From Bin107 sp965221655 (lineage in GTDB: Bacteria > UBA8248), in contig OZ244906.1 of the NCBI GenBank assembly GCA_965221655.1, positions 620,001-684,000 of the forward strand: a stretch of DNA of 64,000 bases. The letters are read 5' to 3'. Shown here piece by piece: positions 16,709 to 24,994 of the stretch. A program made the position numbers and the translations under genes. Within the stretch, counting starts at the first letter, position 1, and every line of letters begins with the position of its first letter. The notes under the pieces are model-generated. The model was given only the letters and a program-made list of their open reading frames with translations, did no database searches and had not been told where the DNA came from.

Positions 16709-17815
16709 CTACTTGAAGCGCTTGGTGAAGCCCGCGCGCACCTTCTTGAACTGCTTCTGCGCGGCTACCCAGTCCTTGAGGCCGAGCAGTTTGTGCTTGC
16801 TCAGGTCAAGCAGGTAGGGACGCACGGCCTCGGGCGGCGTGTAGTTCGCGCGGAAGCTGTAGACAGCCTCGCCCTCGACGTAGACGTCCGTGCCTTCCTT
16901 GGTCAGGAGGAACTCGAGGAGCAGTTTGCCGGCGTTGGGGTTCGGCGCGCCGTTCAGGACGGCGGCCTGGTTGCCCAGCATGACCTGCCCTTCCTTGTAG
17001 TAGCCGATGCGCAGGACCTTTTTGAGGTCAGGCTTCTTGAGGACGTTCTGCCACACGCGGCCGGAGATGTTCCAGGGGTCGAGGCCGCGCTCGCAGTTGA
17101 TGAGTACCTGCATCTTCGGCTCGGTGCGGAACATGACGATGGGCTTCGTGGCCTTGAGGTCGTCCCAGTACTTCTCCATGTTCATGCCGTTCTCGATGAG
17201 CGAGATGACGGTGTTGGTGTAGGTAAAGCTCTTCGTGATGTCGCCCGCGATGGTCTTGCCCATCACGTTCGGGGCGATGGTGTCCTTGTAGGAGGTTACG
17301 TTCACGTCCTTCATGCCCGGGCAGGAGCTGTTCCACACGGGCTGGAAGGTGTAGGCCAGCGGCGTGACGACGTAGGGGTAGTTCGCATACTGGCCTGCGT
17401 TCTTGATGACCGAGGCGAAGTTCTTGTTCCACTCCGCGCTGTCGATCTTGTGGTAGGCGCCGCGCTTCTGGGCGGCGGCGAAGAAGCCGGGCGCACTCAC
17501 CAGGTGGACGTCGACGGTGAATTTGTTGGCCCGCATCTCCTGGCGCACCTGCGAGACGGTGGCGCCCGTTCCCTTGCGGAGGTTGCGGAAATTGAAGCCG
17601 CTGCCCAGCCCGTACTTCTTGACGAAGGCCGGACCCAGGCGCTTGGCGGTGCGATCGCTGAACAGCGGGTTGAGGAGCGTTACGGCGCCTTCTTTCTTCG
17701 CCGCGCGTACGATCTTCTCCTGGTCCTTCATCATCGCTTCAGACACCAGCGCGCCCGAGGCGAAGAAGGCCACCGCAACTGCGACGGCGACGAAGTAGTG
17801 GATACGGAATTTCAT
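16709..17815 (-). CDS. ABC importer periplasmic binding protein, Fe(III)/Fbp-like
   Basis: This 368-residue exported protein has a signal peptide (FRIHYFVAVAVAVAFFASGA) and the SBP_bac type 2 fold beginning EKIVRAAKKEGAVTLLNPLF. The NPNAGKLLLEFLLTKEGTDVY block is typical of iron(III)-type binding proteins. The ligand is not certain: the conserved pair of adjacent Tyr used by FbpA for iron is not evident near the C terminus, so an organic substrate such as a phosphonate or polyamine is possible. I use the ATG at 17815 with AAGGAG 8 nt upstream. It is the first gene of the operon. Confidence 0.85.
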   Translation of the reverse strand: MKFRIHYFVAVAVAVAFFASGALVSEAMMKDQEKIVRAAKKEGAVTLLNPLFSDRTAKRLGPAFVKKYGLGSGFNFRNLRKGTGATVSQVRQEMRANKFTVDVHLVSAPGFFAAAQKRGAYHKIDSAEWNKNFASVIKNAGQYANYPYVVTPLAYTFQPVWNSSCPGMKDVNVTSYKDTIAPNVMGKTIAGDITKSFTYTNTVISLIENGMNMEKYWDDLKATKPIVMFRTEPKMQVLINCERGLDPWNISGRVWQNVLKKPDLKKVLRIGYYKEGQVMLGNQAAVLNGAPNPNAGKLLLEFLLTKEGTDVYVEGEAVYSFRANYTPPEAVRPYLLDLSKHKLLGLKDWVAAQKQFKKVRAGFTKRFK

Positions 17816-18141
17816 CGTGAATCTCCTTAGTACTTGAGTGGAATAGGGGTAGTGCCCCCGTTGCAAGGTGTGGTTCGTCCCGTGCTGGGTTGTCATATCC
17901 GCATCCGCCACACTCCGAAAACGATGGCTCCGGGCCTGTTTTCTTTGCCGTGCGCGGATTTTTGTGCTAGGGAAGATAACAGATTTCGAGCGTCTGTCAA
18001 ACGCCGCCGTCGGCGCAATCCGGGCCGATGGTTTTTTTGCCCGCCTTCGGGTTTGCTTGCCGCCTTCGAAAGAGGCTTGCGGGCGTGTGCCTGCGCCCCC
18101 GCGCTCTTTCGTCCGGCCCGCACTGCGAGCGAGGATTTTTC
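17816..18141. other. Divergent intergenic region between importer operon and metallo-hydrolase
   Basis: This 326-nt stretch holds the minus-strand promoter at 17973-18000 and the leader of the importer operon. On the other side the ribosome-binding GAGGA before 18142 serves the metallo-hydrolase gene. I see no gene or RNA in it. Confidence 0.6.
17973..18000 (-). promoter_or_regulatory. Sigma-70-type promoter for the ABC importer operon
   Basis: On the minus strand a perfect TTGACA (-35, 17995-18000) is followed after 16 nt by TATCTT (-10, 17973-17978). It would start transcription near 17966, giving a leader of about 150 nt before the binding-protein gene. Confidence 0.6.
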
Positions 18142-18984
18142 TTGAACGCGCAATCCGCCGGCTCCTCCCGCATCCGGACCCACAGGCTGGAGGCTCCCCC
18201 CGGTTCGTTCATGACCCACGTGATGGTGACGCTGATCGGCGAGGGACCCCACGTGCTCTTTGACGCGGGCTATCCCGAATGCGTCCCCGCTCTGCTCCCC
18301 TGGGTGGAGGAAGCCGCCGGCGGCGCACTCGACGCTTTCGTTCTCACCCACCACCACTACGACCACGCGGGCGGGGCGCGGGCCGTTTGCGAGCGCTTCG
18401 GCGTCGAGGCGCGCATCCATCCTCTGGAGATGCCCTACCTGGCAGAAGAGCAGCCGGGGCTTCCCGTCTCGCCGATTCGGGAGGGGGACTTTGTGGAGGC
18501 GGGGGGTATGCGCTTCGAGGCGCTTCTTACGCCGGGCCACTCGCCGGGGCATCTTTCTTTCTGGTGGGAGGAGGAGCGCATTCTCCTGGGGGGCGACAAC
18601 GTGCTGCTGCCCTCGACGACGGCGGTGGTCGCACCCAAGGGGAACCTGGGGGATTATCTCGCGTCGCTCGAGAAGGTGCGCAGCCTCGCTCCCCGTCTCA
18701 TTTATCCGGGCCACGGACCGGTGATCGAGGACCCCGTGGGCAGAATCGACGAGCTCCTCGCGCACCGCAAAATGCGCGACGCGCAGTTTCTCGAAGCTCT
18801 GGATGCGGGCCACGACACACCCGAGCGGATTGCGGGGGTCGTCTACCGGGAGCTGCCCGCGCGGCAGCGCGAACTCGGTGCGCGGATGATAGCCCTCCAC
18901 CTCGAGCGGTTCGTGGAATCGGGCGAGGTCGCCTGCGAGGAGGGGCGCTACAGGCTGACGGGCTCCGCCCCGGGGAGGTCCTAG
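18142..18984 (+). CDS. MBL-fold metallo-hydrolase, LACTB2-like
   Basis: This 280-residue metallo-beta-lactamase-fold hydrolase has the zinc motif THHHYDHAGG, TPGHSPGHLSFWWEE, GGDNVLLPSTT and YPGHGPVIEDP, and a C-terminal winged-helix segment (ERFVESGEVACEEGRYRL) as in the LACTB2/BLACT_WH group. Relatives are endoribonucleases or lactonases. A start at the TTG (18142), behind GAGGA, keeps the first beta strands that a later ATG would lose. The next gene starts 3 nt after the stop, so the two are coupled. Confidence 0.82.
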   Translation: MNAQSAGSSRIRTHRLEAPPGSFMTHVMVTLIGEGPHVLFDAGYPECVPALLPWVEEAAGGALDAFVLTHHHYDHAGGARAVCERFGVEARIHPLEMPYLAEEQPGLPVSPIREGDFVEAGGMRFEALLTPGHSPGHLSFWWEEERILLGGDNVLLPSTTAVVAPKGNLGDYLASLEKVRSLAPRLIYPGHGPVIEDPVGRIDELLAHRKMRDAQFLEALDAGHDTPERIAGVVYRELPARQRELGARMIALHLERFVESGEVACEEGRYRLTGSAPGRS

Positions 18985-18987
18985 CGC

Positions 18988-19797
18988 GTGCTCACGAACT
19001 GCCACACCCTCGTTCTCAGGACGCTGCTCGAACGCCACCCGCAGATGCCCCACCCGGGTGAGGACGCCTACGTCTACAACGTAGCGCCCGATTCCCTCCC
19101 GCTTTCGGGAGAATTCCGCCCGCGGGAGACCCACCGCTTCGCTCCGCCGTCGGGGGCGATGGGCCGCTTCCCGAAGCTGTTGTGGGTGAAGTGCCACCTC
19201 GTGGTGGACAACCTGTGCCACTACGGGGAAATCGCCAAGGAGGCCGGGGCTCTGACTCCCGCCCAAAAACGCGGCTACACCTACGCGAAGGGCGCCTCGC
19301 TCATTCCCCTGATGCGCGAATTCACCGAAGAGATGGGCGTTCCGACCGACGAGTCGAACCTGCACTACCTCGCCCACGTGCTGGTCGAGATCGCGGTGGA
19401 CTACGCCATCCACCTCGACGACGCGACGGTGGCCGAGCAACTCAGGGACGCCCAGGACGCCATGGACGCGGTACAAAGACACGAATACGCGGAGGGTCTC
19501 GCCGCCCTCTACGGCTGCGCACCCGAAAAGGTCGAGCGCGCGCGCGGCGCGCCCCGGCGGTTCTATGGCGCGCTGCACGACGTGGAGCACCTCTTCGTCG
19601 ATGGGCGAACGAAAATCGTTCTCAGAAAGCTGGGGCTTCCCTTCAGCGACGAGAACACCGAGCGCACCTGCCGTCTCATAGAAGAGGGAGCGCGCATGAC
19701 GGACGACTACATGCGCTTTATCGAGCAGTCGGTGGACGCGCTTTCGAACTGGGAAGCGTGGGAGGGGGAGGCCGCCATCGACGGCGAGACCCGGTGA
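18988..19797 (+). CDS. Conserved-looking protein of unknown function, coupled to the metallo-hydrolase
   Basis: I do not recognise this 269-residue protein. It is largely helical and soluble with no signal peptide. Histidines cluster with acidic residues: CHLVVDNLCHYGEIAKE near residue 70, NLHYLAHVLVEIAVDYAIHL near residue 130 and FYGALHDVEHLF near residue 195. This pattern recalls helical metal-dependent hydrolases such as HD or zinc-phospholipase-C-like proteins, but no full motif is met. The start is GTG, 3 nt after the metallo-hydrolase stop. A shared pathway with that enzyme is likely. Confidence 0.7.
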   Translation: MLTNCHTLVLRTLLERHPQMPHPGEDAYVYNVAPDSLPLSGEFRPRETHRFAPPSGAMGRFPKLLWVKCHLVVDNLCHYGEIAKEAGALTPAQKRGYTYAKGASLIPLMREFTEEMGVPTDESNLHYLAHVLVEIAVDYAIHLDDATVAEQLRDAQDAMDAVQRHEYAEGLAALYGCAPEKVERARGAPRRFYGALHDVEHLFVDGRTKIVLRKLGLPFSDENTERTCRLIEEGARMTDDYMRFIEQSVDALSNWEAWEGEAAIDGETR

Positions 19798-19851
19798 GCG
19801 CGCCCGAAAGAGGCGCTCACCGCCCGCCCGCGTCTGCGGGTGAGCCGCGCA

Positions 19852-21105
19852 TCATTCCCGGTGCGGCCTCGCGCAGGCGCGCCGCCGGGGGGCCGGAAAC
19901 TCCCACATCGCCTCGCGTCCTACCATCTGGTCGTAGGAGAAGAGGGCGACGCCGTCCGCACCCGCTTCTCGCGCCGCGCGCCACTGATTCCACACGCCCG
20001 CGGGCCGCTGGGTGAACATGTACGCCCCAAGGCCGATGACGATTCCAGGCGCGCGCGCCCCCCGCGCCGCCCTTGCGGCGACGGCGCTTCGGCTGATTTG
20101 GGCGGCCAGGCGCGCGTCGGTGGTGTAGTTCATCACGAGCGCCTTGTCGAGAAATCCCTCCGCCAGCCAGCCGCGCCAGTCCTGAAAGGCGGATAGATAC
20201 GCCCGCTCCGCCCACGGCAGCACGGCGGCGGAGACGACGAACCCCGTGCGCACCTCCTTGACCGCCTCGTAGACGCCGCGCACGGTCGCGCTCACCTGTG
20301 CGCGCCTCCATGCGTCCCAGGCCTTGGCGTCCGTGCTGTGTACTTTCACACCCGCGCGCGGGGCGGTCCTGCCCGTCTCGCGCGTGAAGCGGGCGACCGA
20401 AGCGGCGTTGTAGCCGAAGTCGAGCCGGGGTGAGAAGCGCGAGCCGGGCGATATGGGCAGGGCGTAGGGGTAGCGGATGAAGTCGAGATGAATGCCCGCC
20501 AGCCCCGGGTAGTTTTTGGCCAGATGCGCTGCGACTTCGCGCAGGCGTTCGCGCACGCCCAGGTGGGCCGGGTCGAGAAAGATGCCGGGCGTCCCCAAAG
20601 CGAAGCCCTTCGCCCAGGGGGGCTTGCCCGAACGGGGGTATTCGAGCAGCGAGTGCCCGTATTGATCCCGGAGCACGGCTTCTTCCCCGAGTGTGTGGAT
20701 GATGGGAGCGCGTTCGTTTCGCGCGAGCGAAAATGCGTTGACCCAGGCGTGCACCCGTATCTCTCCCCCGGCGCCCCCTCCGCGCGAGGCGAGGTCGAGC
20801 AAAAAGGCCAGGGGGTCGCCCCCCGCCCGCCGAGCCGGTGAATCGTCCGCCAGGTTTGTGGGGAACCACGCTCTGCCGGAGCGATACACCTGCGCGTAGA
20901 GGTCCGTAACACCCGCCGCGCGGGCGCGCGCGAAGAGGGCGCGCATCTTCTCCTTGCTGTCGAGGGTCGCGTTCGCACCCTCGGCCTGCACCCACAGGCC
21001 GACCTCGAAGCGCGGGCTGGCGTAATCGCGCACGCCCGCGCTTGCGCATCCCGTGAGGAGGAACGCGGCAAAAAGGCAGTGGCGCGCGCGTATGCGTCGC
21101 TTCAA
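19852..21105 (-). CDS. GHL10-type glycoside-hydrolase-like lipoprotein
   Basis: This 417-residue protein starts with a lipoprotein signal (lipobox LLTGC, Cys near residue 20). The body matches the glycosyl-hydrolase-like GHL10/DUF187 family: EVGLWVQAEGANATL, a RARAAGVTDLYAQVYRSGRA region, VHAWVNAFS, PGLAGIHLDFIRYPY with the catalytic-type Asp, and LVMNYTTDA. It is expected to be anchored in the outer membrane or periplasm and to act on a polysaccharide or peptidoglycan-like substrate. It is convergent with the unknown gene at 18988. Confidence 0.8.
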   Translation of the reverse strand: MKRRIRARHCLFAAFLLTGCASAGVRDYASPRFEVGLWVQAEGANATLDSKEKMRALFARARAAGVTDLYAQVYRSGRAWFPTNLADDSPARRAGGDPLAFLLDLASRGGGAGGEIRVHAWVNAFSLARNERAPIIHTLGEEAVLRDQYGHSLLEYPRSGKPPWAKGFALGTPGIFLDPAHLGVRERLREVAAHLAKNYPGLAGIHLDFIRYPYALPISPGSRFSPRLDFGYNAASVARFTRETGRTAPRAGVKVHSTDAKAWDAWRRAQVSATVRGVYEAVKEVRTGFVVSAAVLPWAERAYLSAFQDWRGWLAEGFLDKALVMNYTTDARLAAQISRSAVAARAARGARAPGIVIGLGAYMFTQRPAGVWNQWRAAREAGADGVALFSYDQMVGREAMWEFPAPRRRACARPHRE

Positions 21106-21236
21106 GGGGAGCGTCCGCGGGCGGGACGTGCGGGCGGTAGGGGTAATTTCTACATTGCGGGCGAGGCGGAGTCAACGAAGCCCGTAGCGGGGGAGGCAGC
21201 CACGCCGGGCCGCCTGAGAAGTAGGCGCGCGGGGAG

Positions 21237-21797
21237 TCAGGCGAGCTTTTCTCTGGCCATCGCGGCTGCTTCGGCGAGGGCCGCCGCCTCTTCAGCTTGC
21301 ATGGGTGTGCGACCCACGTCGCGGTAGGCCTGGGCGACGTGGGCGGCCTCGATGCGTCGCTCGTCGAACTCCTCCCAGGCGGCCAGTGCGGCGCCCAGGT
21401 GCGCGGCCGCGGGGTCGGAGCCGTGCCTTGCGGCGATGGCGGAGAGGTCGAGCGCGAGGATGCGGATGCCGCTGCCTTTGTGATCGTCCGGCGTGTCGAG
21501 CACCAGGATGCCGCCCGGCCTTTCGAGAGCGTTCCCCATCGGGGGTACGACGGCGAGAAGGGGGTCGCAGACGACTTCGAGGTCGTAGACGGCGGGGATG
21601 GCGAGGTCGTCGAGCGGCCCCTCGGCCACCTTCACCACCGCCCTGTCGGGAGAGCCGGGGGGCGAGGGAAAGCCGGGCGTGCGCACCTGGGCCGAAAGCC
21701 CCGCGCGGTTCGCCGCGCCGCCGAAAATGCGTGCCGCCTCCAGAAAAAGCCCCCCTCCGCCGATTTCGCGTCTTCCGTGAAAACACGCTGCGCGCAT
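21237..21797 (-). CDS. Orphan 2-oxoacid:acceptor oxidoreductase gamma subunit-like protein
   Basis: This 186-residue protein resembles the gamma subunit of pyruvate/2-ketoisovalerate:ferredoxin oxidoreductases: a FHGR start followed by GGGGLFLEAARIF, VVCDPLLAVVPPMGNALERPGG and a LDLSAIAARHGSDPAAAHLGAA segment. The usual GRGGQG loop has become GRREIGGGG, so the CoA/subunit-contact loop is degenerate. No alpha, beta or delta subunit gene lies in the window. CGGAG 6 nt upstream supports the ATG at 21797. It is divergent from miaB. Confidence 0.65.
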   Translation of the reverse strand: MRAACFHGRREIGGGGLFLEAARIFGGAANRAGLSAQVRTPGFPSPPGSPDRAVVKVAEGPLDDLAIPAVYDLEVVCDPLLAVVPPMGNALERPGGILVLDTPDDHKGSGIRILALDLSAIAARHGSDPAAAHLGAALAAWEEFDERRIEAAHVAQAYRDVGRTPMQAEEAAALAEAAAMAREKLA

Positions 21798-21970
21798 GGG
21801 AGACTCCGGGCAAGAAAAACAGGGTCGGCCGCGGCGGCGTCCAGGCCGCCTTTCCACGTCCCAAGTTGACATCGAAAACGCACGCTCGCAATATGGCCCC
21901 GAGGATTTTCCAAAACCGTCCGCCGGTGTGCAAACGCCCCGCCGGGCGCGAAAGCGATGGAGAGCGGGCC

Positions 21971-23353
21971 TTGGCCAGGAAATACAGAATACTCACCTAC
22001 GGCTGCCAGATGAATCGTTACGACACCGAGACGATTACCGGCTACCTCGAGCGCGAGGGCTACGAGGCGACGGAGTCGAACGAAGAGGCCGACCTCGTTC
22101 TGCTCAATACCTGCTCTATCCGCGAGAAGGCGGAGCAGAAGGTTTATAGCGAAATCGGGCGTCTGGACAAGCTCAAGAAGGCGAATCCGGCCCTCAAAAT
22201 CGGCGTGTGCGGTTGTTTCGCCACGCGCGACGGGGAAGCGATTGCGAAAAAGCGCAAATCAGTGGACCTGGTCTTCGGCACCCAGAACATCGACAAGCTT
22301 CCCCTCCTGCTGGAGGAGATGGAGCATGGCCGGGTGGTGGATACCGCCCCGGTTGCGCCCGATTTCACCGAACTCGCTCCCATCGAGCGCGGCGGTGGGC
22401 TGAACGCCTTCGTGAGCATCGCGCGCGGATGCGACAATTTCTGCACCTTCTGCGTCGTGCCCCACACGCGCGGCCCGGAATGGAGCAAGCCCGGCACGCT
22501 GATAGTGGAAGAGGTCGAGCGCGCAGTGGCGGAGGGTTTCAGGGAGGTGACGCTGCTGGGGCAGAATGTGAATTCCTATGGCCGCAAATCTCCCGGCGAA
22601 CTCACTTTCGGCGGGCTGCTGCGGCGCTTGAACGAGGTGGAGGGTTTGGAGCGCATCCGCTTCACGACCTCCCACCCGAAGGACTGCGATGAGGACATGG
22701 TCGACGCCATGGCCGAGTGCGAAAAGGTGTGCGAGCACCTCCATTTGCCCGTGCAGTCGGGGGCGGACGCCGTGCTCGCGCGCATGGAGCGCGGCTACAC
22801 GGCGCAGGAGTATCTCGACAAGGTGGCGCTCTTCCGCGAGCGTGTGCCGGGCGGAGTACTCACCTCGGACGTCATTATCGGCTTTCCGGGCGAGCGCGAC
22901 GCGGACTTTGAAGCCACGTTGCGCATGTTGCGCGCCGCCCGCTACGACAACATCTATATGTTCAAATACTCTCCCCGGCCCGGAACCCCCGCTTTCGGCA
23001 TGGAGGAAACGCTCCCCGACGAGGTGGTGAGCGAGCGCTTCGAGGAGGCGAGCCGCATCCAGCGCGAGATGACCGAACGTCTCCACGCCGAGCTCGTGGG
23101 CGGCGTGCAGGAGGTGATGGTCGAGGGCGCGGCGAAACCCAAGGGCGTGCCCGCGGGTTGCGCAGAGGTTTGCGGGGAGGCCAGGTGGTTCGCGGGTCGC
23201 AGCCGCGGGAATCACAGGGTACAATTGTATGCGGAAGGGTTTGTACCCGCGCGGGGTGAGATGGTGGAGGTGAGGATCATGCGCAGCGGAATTCACTCCC
23301 TGGCCGGTGTCTCGCCGCCCGACGCCGTCGCGATGACGGAGGAGGAGGAATGA
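21971..23353 (+). CDS. miaB: tRNA-2-methylthio-N6-isopentenyladenosine synthase MiaB
   Basis: MiaB is a radical-SAM enzyme that methylthiolates i6A37 in tRNAs reading UNN codons. The 460 residues contain the UPF0004 domain with three cluster Cys (YGCQMN, NTCSIREKA, GVCGCFA), the radical-SAM motif RGCDNFCTFCVVPHTRG near residue 155, and the C-terminal TRAM domain. The reading frame stays open far upstream, but GGAG 8 nt before the TTG at 21971 and homology at KYRILTYGCQMN place the start there. The stop overlaps the next gene. Confidence 0.95.
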   Translation: MARKYRILTYGCQMNRYDTETITGYLEREGYEATESNEEADLVLLNTCSIREKAEQKVYSEIGRLDKLKKANPALKIGVCGCFATRDGEAIAKKRKSVDLVFGTQNIDKLPLLLEEMEHGRVVDTAPVAPDFTELAPIERGGGLNAFVSIARGCDNFCTFCVVPHTRGPEWSKPGTLIVEEVERAVAEGFREVTLLGQNVNSYGRKSPGELTFGGLLRRLNEVEGLERIRFTTSHPKDCDEDMVDAMAECEKVCEHLHLPVQSGADAVLARMERGYTAQEYLDKVALFRERVPGGVLTSDVIIGFPGERDADFEATLRMLRAARYDNIYMFKYSPRPGTPAFGMEETLPDEVVSERFEEASRIQREMTERLHAELVGGVQEVMVEGAAKPKGVPAGCAEVCGEARWFAGRSRGNHRVQLYAEGFVPARGEMVEVRIMRSGIHSLAGVSPPDAVAMTEEEE

Positions 23354-23907
23354 TGATCGAGATGAAGGTCAAGGGGCTCACACTCGATCCGCACACCAAC
23401 GTGCCGATAGTGATTCTGCGCGAATCCGAGGGCGAGCGCGCCCTGCCCATTTGGGTGGGCATATTCGAGGCGCACGCCATCGCGCGCGAGATAGAGAGCT
23501 TCGAGACGCCGCGCCCGATGACCCACGACCTCATCAAGAACCTCATCAACGACCTGCGCGGGCGGGTGGACAGAATTCTCATCAACGACCTGCGCGAGAA
23601 TACCTTCTACGCCGAAATCCATCTGTCGCTGAACGGCTCGGAGTTCGTCGTTGATTCGCGGCCCTCGGACGCCATCGCCGTCGCCCTGCGTATGGGCAGC
23701 CCGATATTCGTCGAGGAAAAGGTGCTCGACGAGGCGAAGAGCATCGAGTTCAACGAGGCGGAGGCGAAAGAGGGGGGCGAGACGGGCGAGGGCGAGGCCG
23801 CTCCGCCCGCAGAGGCGGAGGCCGCCCCCGAGGAGGCTCCCGAGGACATCAAGGAGTGGCTCAAGGACCTCAAGCCTGACGATTTTCTGAAAGAAGACAA
23901 CAACTAG
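23353..23907 (+). CDS. Bifunctional nuclease family protein (DUF151)
   Basis: This 184-residue protein has the BFN/DUF151 domain: LTLDPHTNVPIVILRESEG, LPIWVGIFEAHAIA, RPMTHDLIKNL and VDSRPSDAIAVALRMGSPI. The tail after residue 135 is an acidic, Ala/Glu/Pro-rich linker ending in EWLKDLKPDDFLKEDNN, as is usual for the family. Related plant and bacterial proteins show RNase and DNase activity. GGAGGAGG upstream favours the second of two ATGs (23353), which overlaps the miaB stop; coupling to miaB is common in deltaproteobacterial genomes. Confidence 0.88.
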   Translation: MIEMKVKGLTLDPHTNVPIVILRESEGERALPIWVGIFEAHAIAREIESFETPRPMTHDLIKNLINDLRGRVDRILINDLRENTFYAEIHLSLNGSEFVVDSRPSDAIAVALRMGSPIFVEEKVLDEAKSIEFNEAEAKEGGETGEGEAAPPAEAEAAPEEAPEDIKEWLKDLKPDDFLKEDNN

Positions 23908-23958
23908 GGCGACGCTCCCCGCCCGAGCGGGCGTTGCACCCATCGGGATCGAATCGAC

Positions 23959-24606
23959 TTGCTTCTCTATTTGTTGCGACACGGCGAGACGGACTGGAAC
24001 GTCGAGCAGCGCATACAAGGCGTCTCCGACACGGCGCTCAACGACGTGGGCGTCGCCCAGGCCGAGGCGCTCGCCTGCGCCCTGCGGGGGCGTCCGATTT
24101 CGTACGTCTACGCGAGCCCGTTGCAGCGCGCGCGGCGCACCGCCGAAATCCTCGCCCGGGCCGTGGACGCCCCCCTTTTGGAGGAGGCGGGCATCGCCGA
24201 ACTCCACCAGGGCGAACTTGAGGGCATGCCTTTTCGCCGCCTTTGGGATACGCACCCCGACTTCATGCGTCTGTGGCGCACCCGTCCTGCCGAGGCGCGG
24301 ATGCCCGGCGGCGAGAATCTGGCGGAATTGCAAGAACGAGCCTGGGGGGCGATAGAGCGATTCCGCGAGGTCCACGCCGACGACGTCATCGCCGCGGTGA
24401 GCCACAACCTGGCGATCATCATGATTCTGTGCAGGATTCTGGGGGTGGAGATCAACGGTTTTCGGCGGCTGCGCCAGCACAACGCCGCCATGAACATCGT
24501 CGAGCATACGCCCGAACGGGGCTGGAGCGTCGTGACGATGAACTCTCTCGCGCACCTGCAGGGCGCACCCGTCTCGGAGCGCAACCCCTACGCGCCCTAT
24601 CTGTGA
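23959..24606 (+). CDS. Histidine phosphatase superfamily protein (phosphoglycerate mutase-like)
   Basis: This 215-residue protein of branch 1 of the histidine phosphatases has the catalytic LLRHGETDWN, the second arginine block ASPLQRARRTAEIL, the catalytic acid region ELHQGELEGM and the second His in AAVSHNLAIIMIL. It could be a broad phosphatase, an alpha-ribazole phosphatase or a cofactor-dependent mutase; the sequence alone does not decide. The start is TTG and the ribosome-binding site is weak. Confidence 0.85.
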   Translation: MLLYLLRHGETDWNVEQRIQGVSDTALNDVGVAQAEALACALRGRPISYVYASPLQRARRTAEILARAVDAPLLEEAGIAELHQGELEGMPFRRLWDTHPDFMRLWRTRPAEARMPGGENLAELQERAWGAIERFREVHADDVIAAVSHNLAIIMILCRILGVEINGFRRLRQHNAAMNIVEHTPERGWSVVTMNSLAHLQGAPVSERNPYAPYL

Positions 24607-24617
24607 GGGCGCGCGGC

Positions 24618-24809
24618 TCAGTCGTAGTCCTTGCCCTCGGGGTCGGAGACGTTTCGGTAGTAGTCCTGTATGTCGTCGACGAGGCGATCGACATCGCTCT
24701 TCGGGGCTTTTTGCTTCGATGCCATGTAGCGGTGGAGCAGATAAAAGGCGACGAAGCCCAAGAAAAAGCCCAGGGCCACGCCGTCGAAGAAGGTCTGGTA
24801 GGCGCCCAT
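24618..24809 (-). CDS. Small single-span membrane protein
   Basis: This 63-residue ORF has one hydrophobic span (FFDGVALGFFLGFVAFYLLH) followed by a Lys-rich turn and an acidic amphipathic tail (SDVDRLVDDIQDYYRNV). Its amphipathic pattern looks like a real membrane protein, not a shadow frame. No family is recognised and the ribosome-binding site is weak. It is convergent with the phosphatase gene and divergent from the helicase. Confidence 0.5.
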   Translation of the reverse strand: MGAYQTFFDGVALGFFLGFVAFYLLHRYMASKQKAPKSDVDRLVDDIQDYYRNVSDPEGKDYD

Positions 24810-24994
24810 CAGCGTGTTTCGCCCATCGGCGCGGGAATTGGGGGGAGCGTTCGATGTGTACGCATCGTCCGGGGCTCCGGGTCGAGTGAGACGGTAGCCT
24901 CAATGTATGCGCCAGGCGAGCGGCTTGTCAACCGGAAGGGGCGGGCGGGCGCGCTAAGGCCGGCCGCGCGCGCCTTTGCCCGGAGAGCGCCGAG

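Noticed and set aside
17973..18141. Small RNA in the importer leader
   Set aside because: Only a promoter and unremarkable sequence are seen; no terminator or conserved structure supports an RNA gene.
21305..21970. Long in-frame extension upstream of miaB
   Set aside because: It is antisense to the gamma-subunit gene, is Arg/Pro-rich as expected of GC-rich shadow frames, and MiaB homology starts at about 21974.
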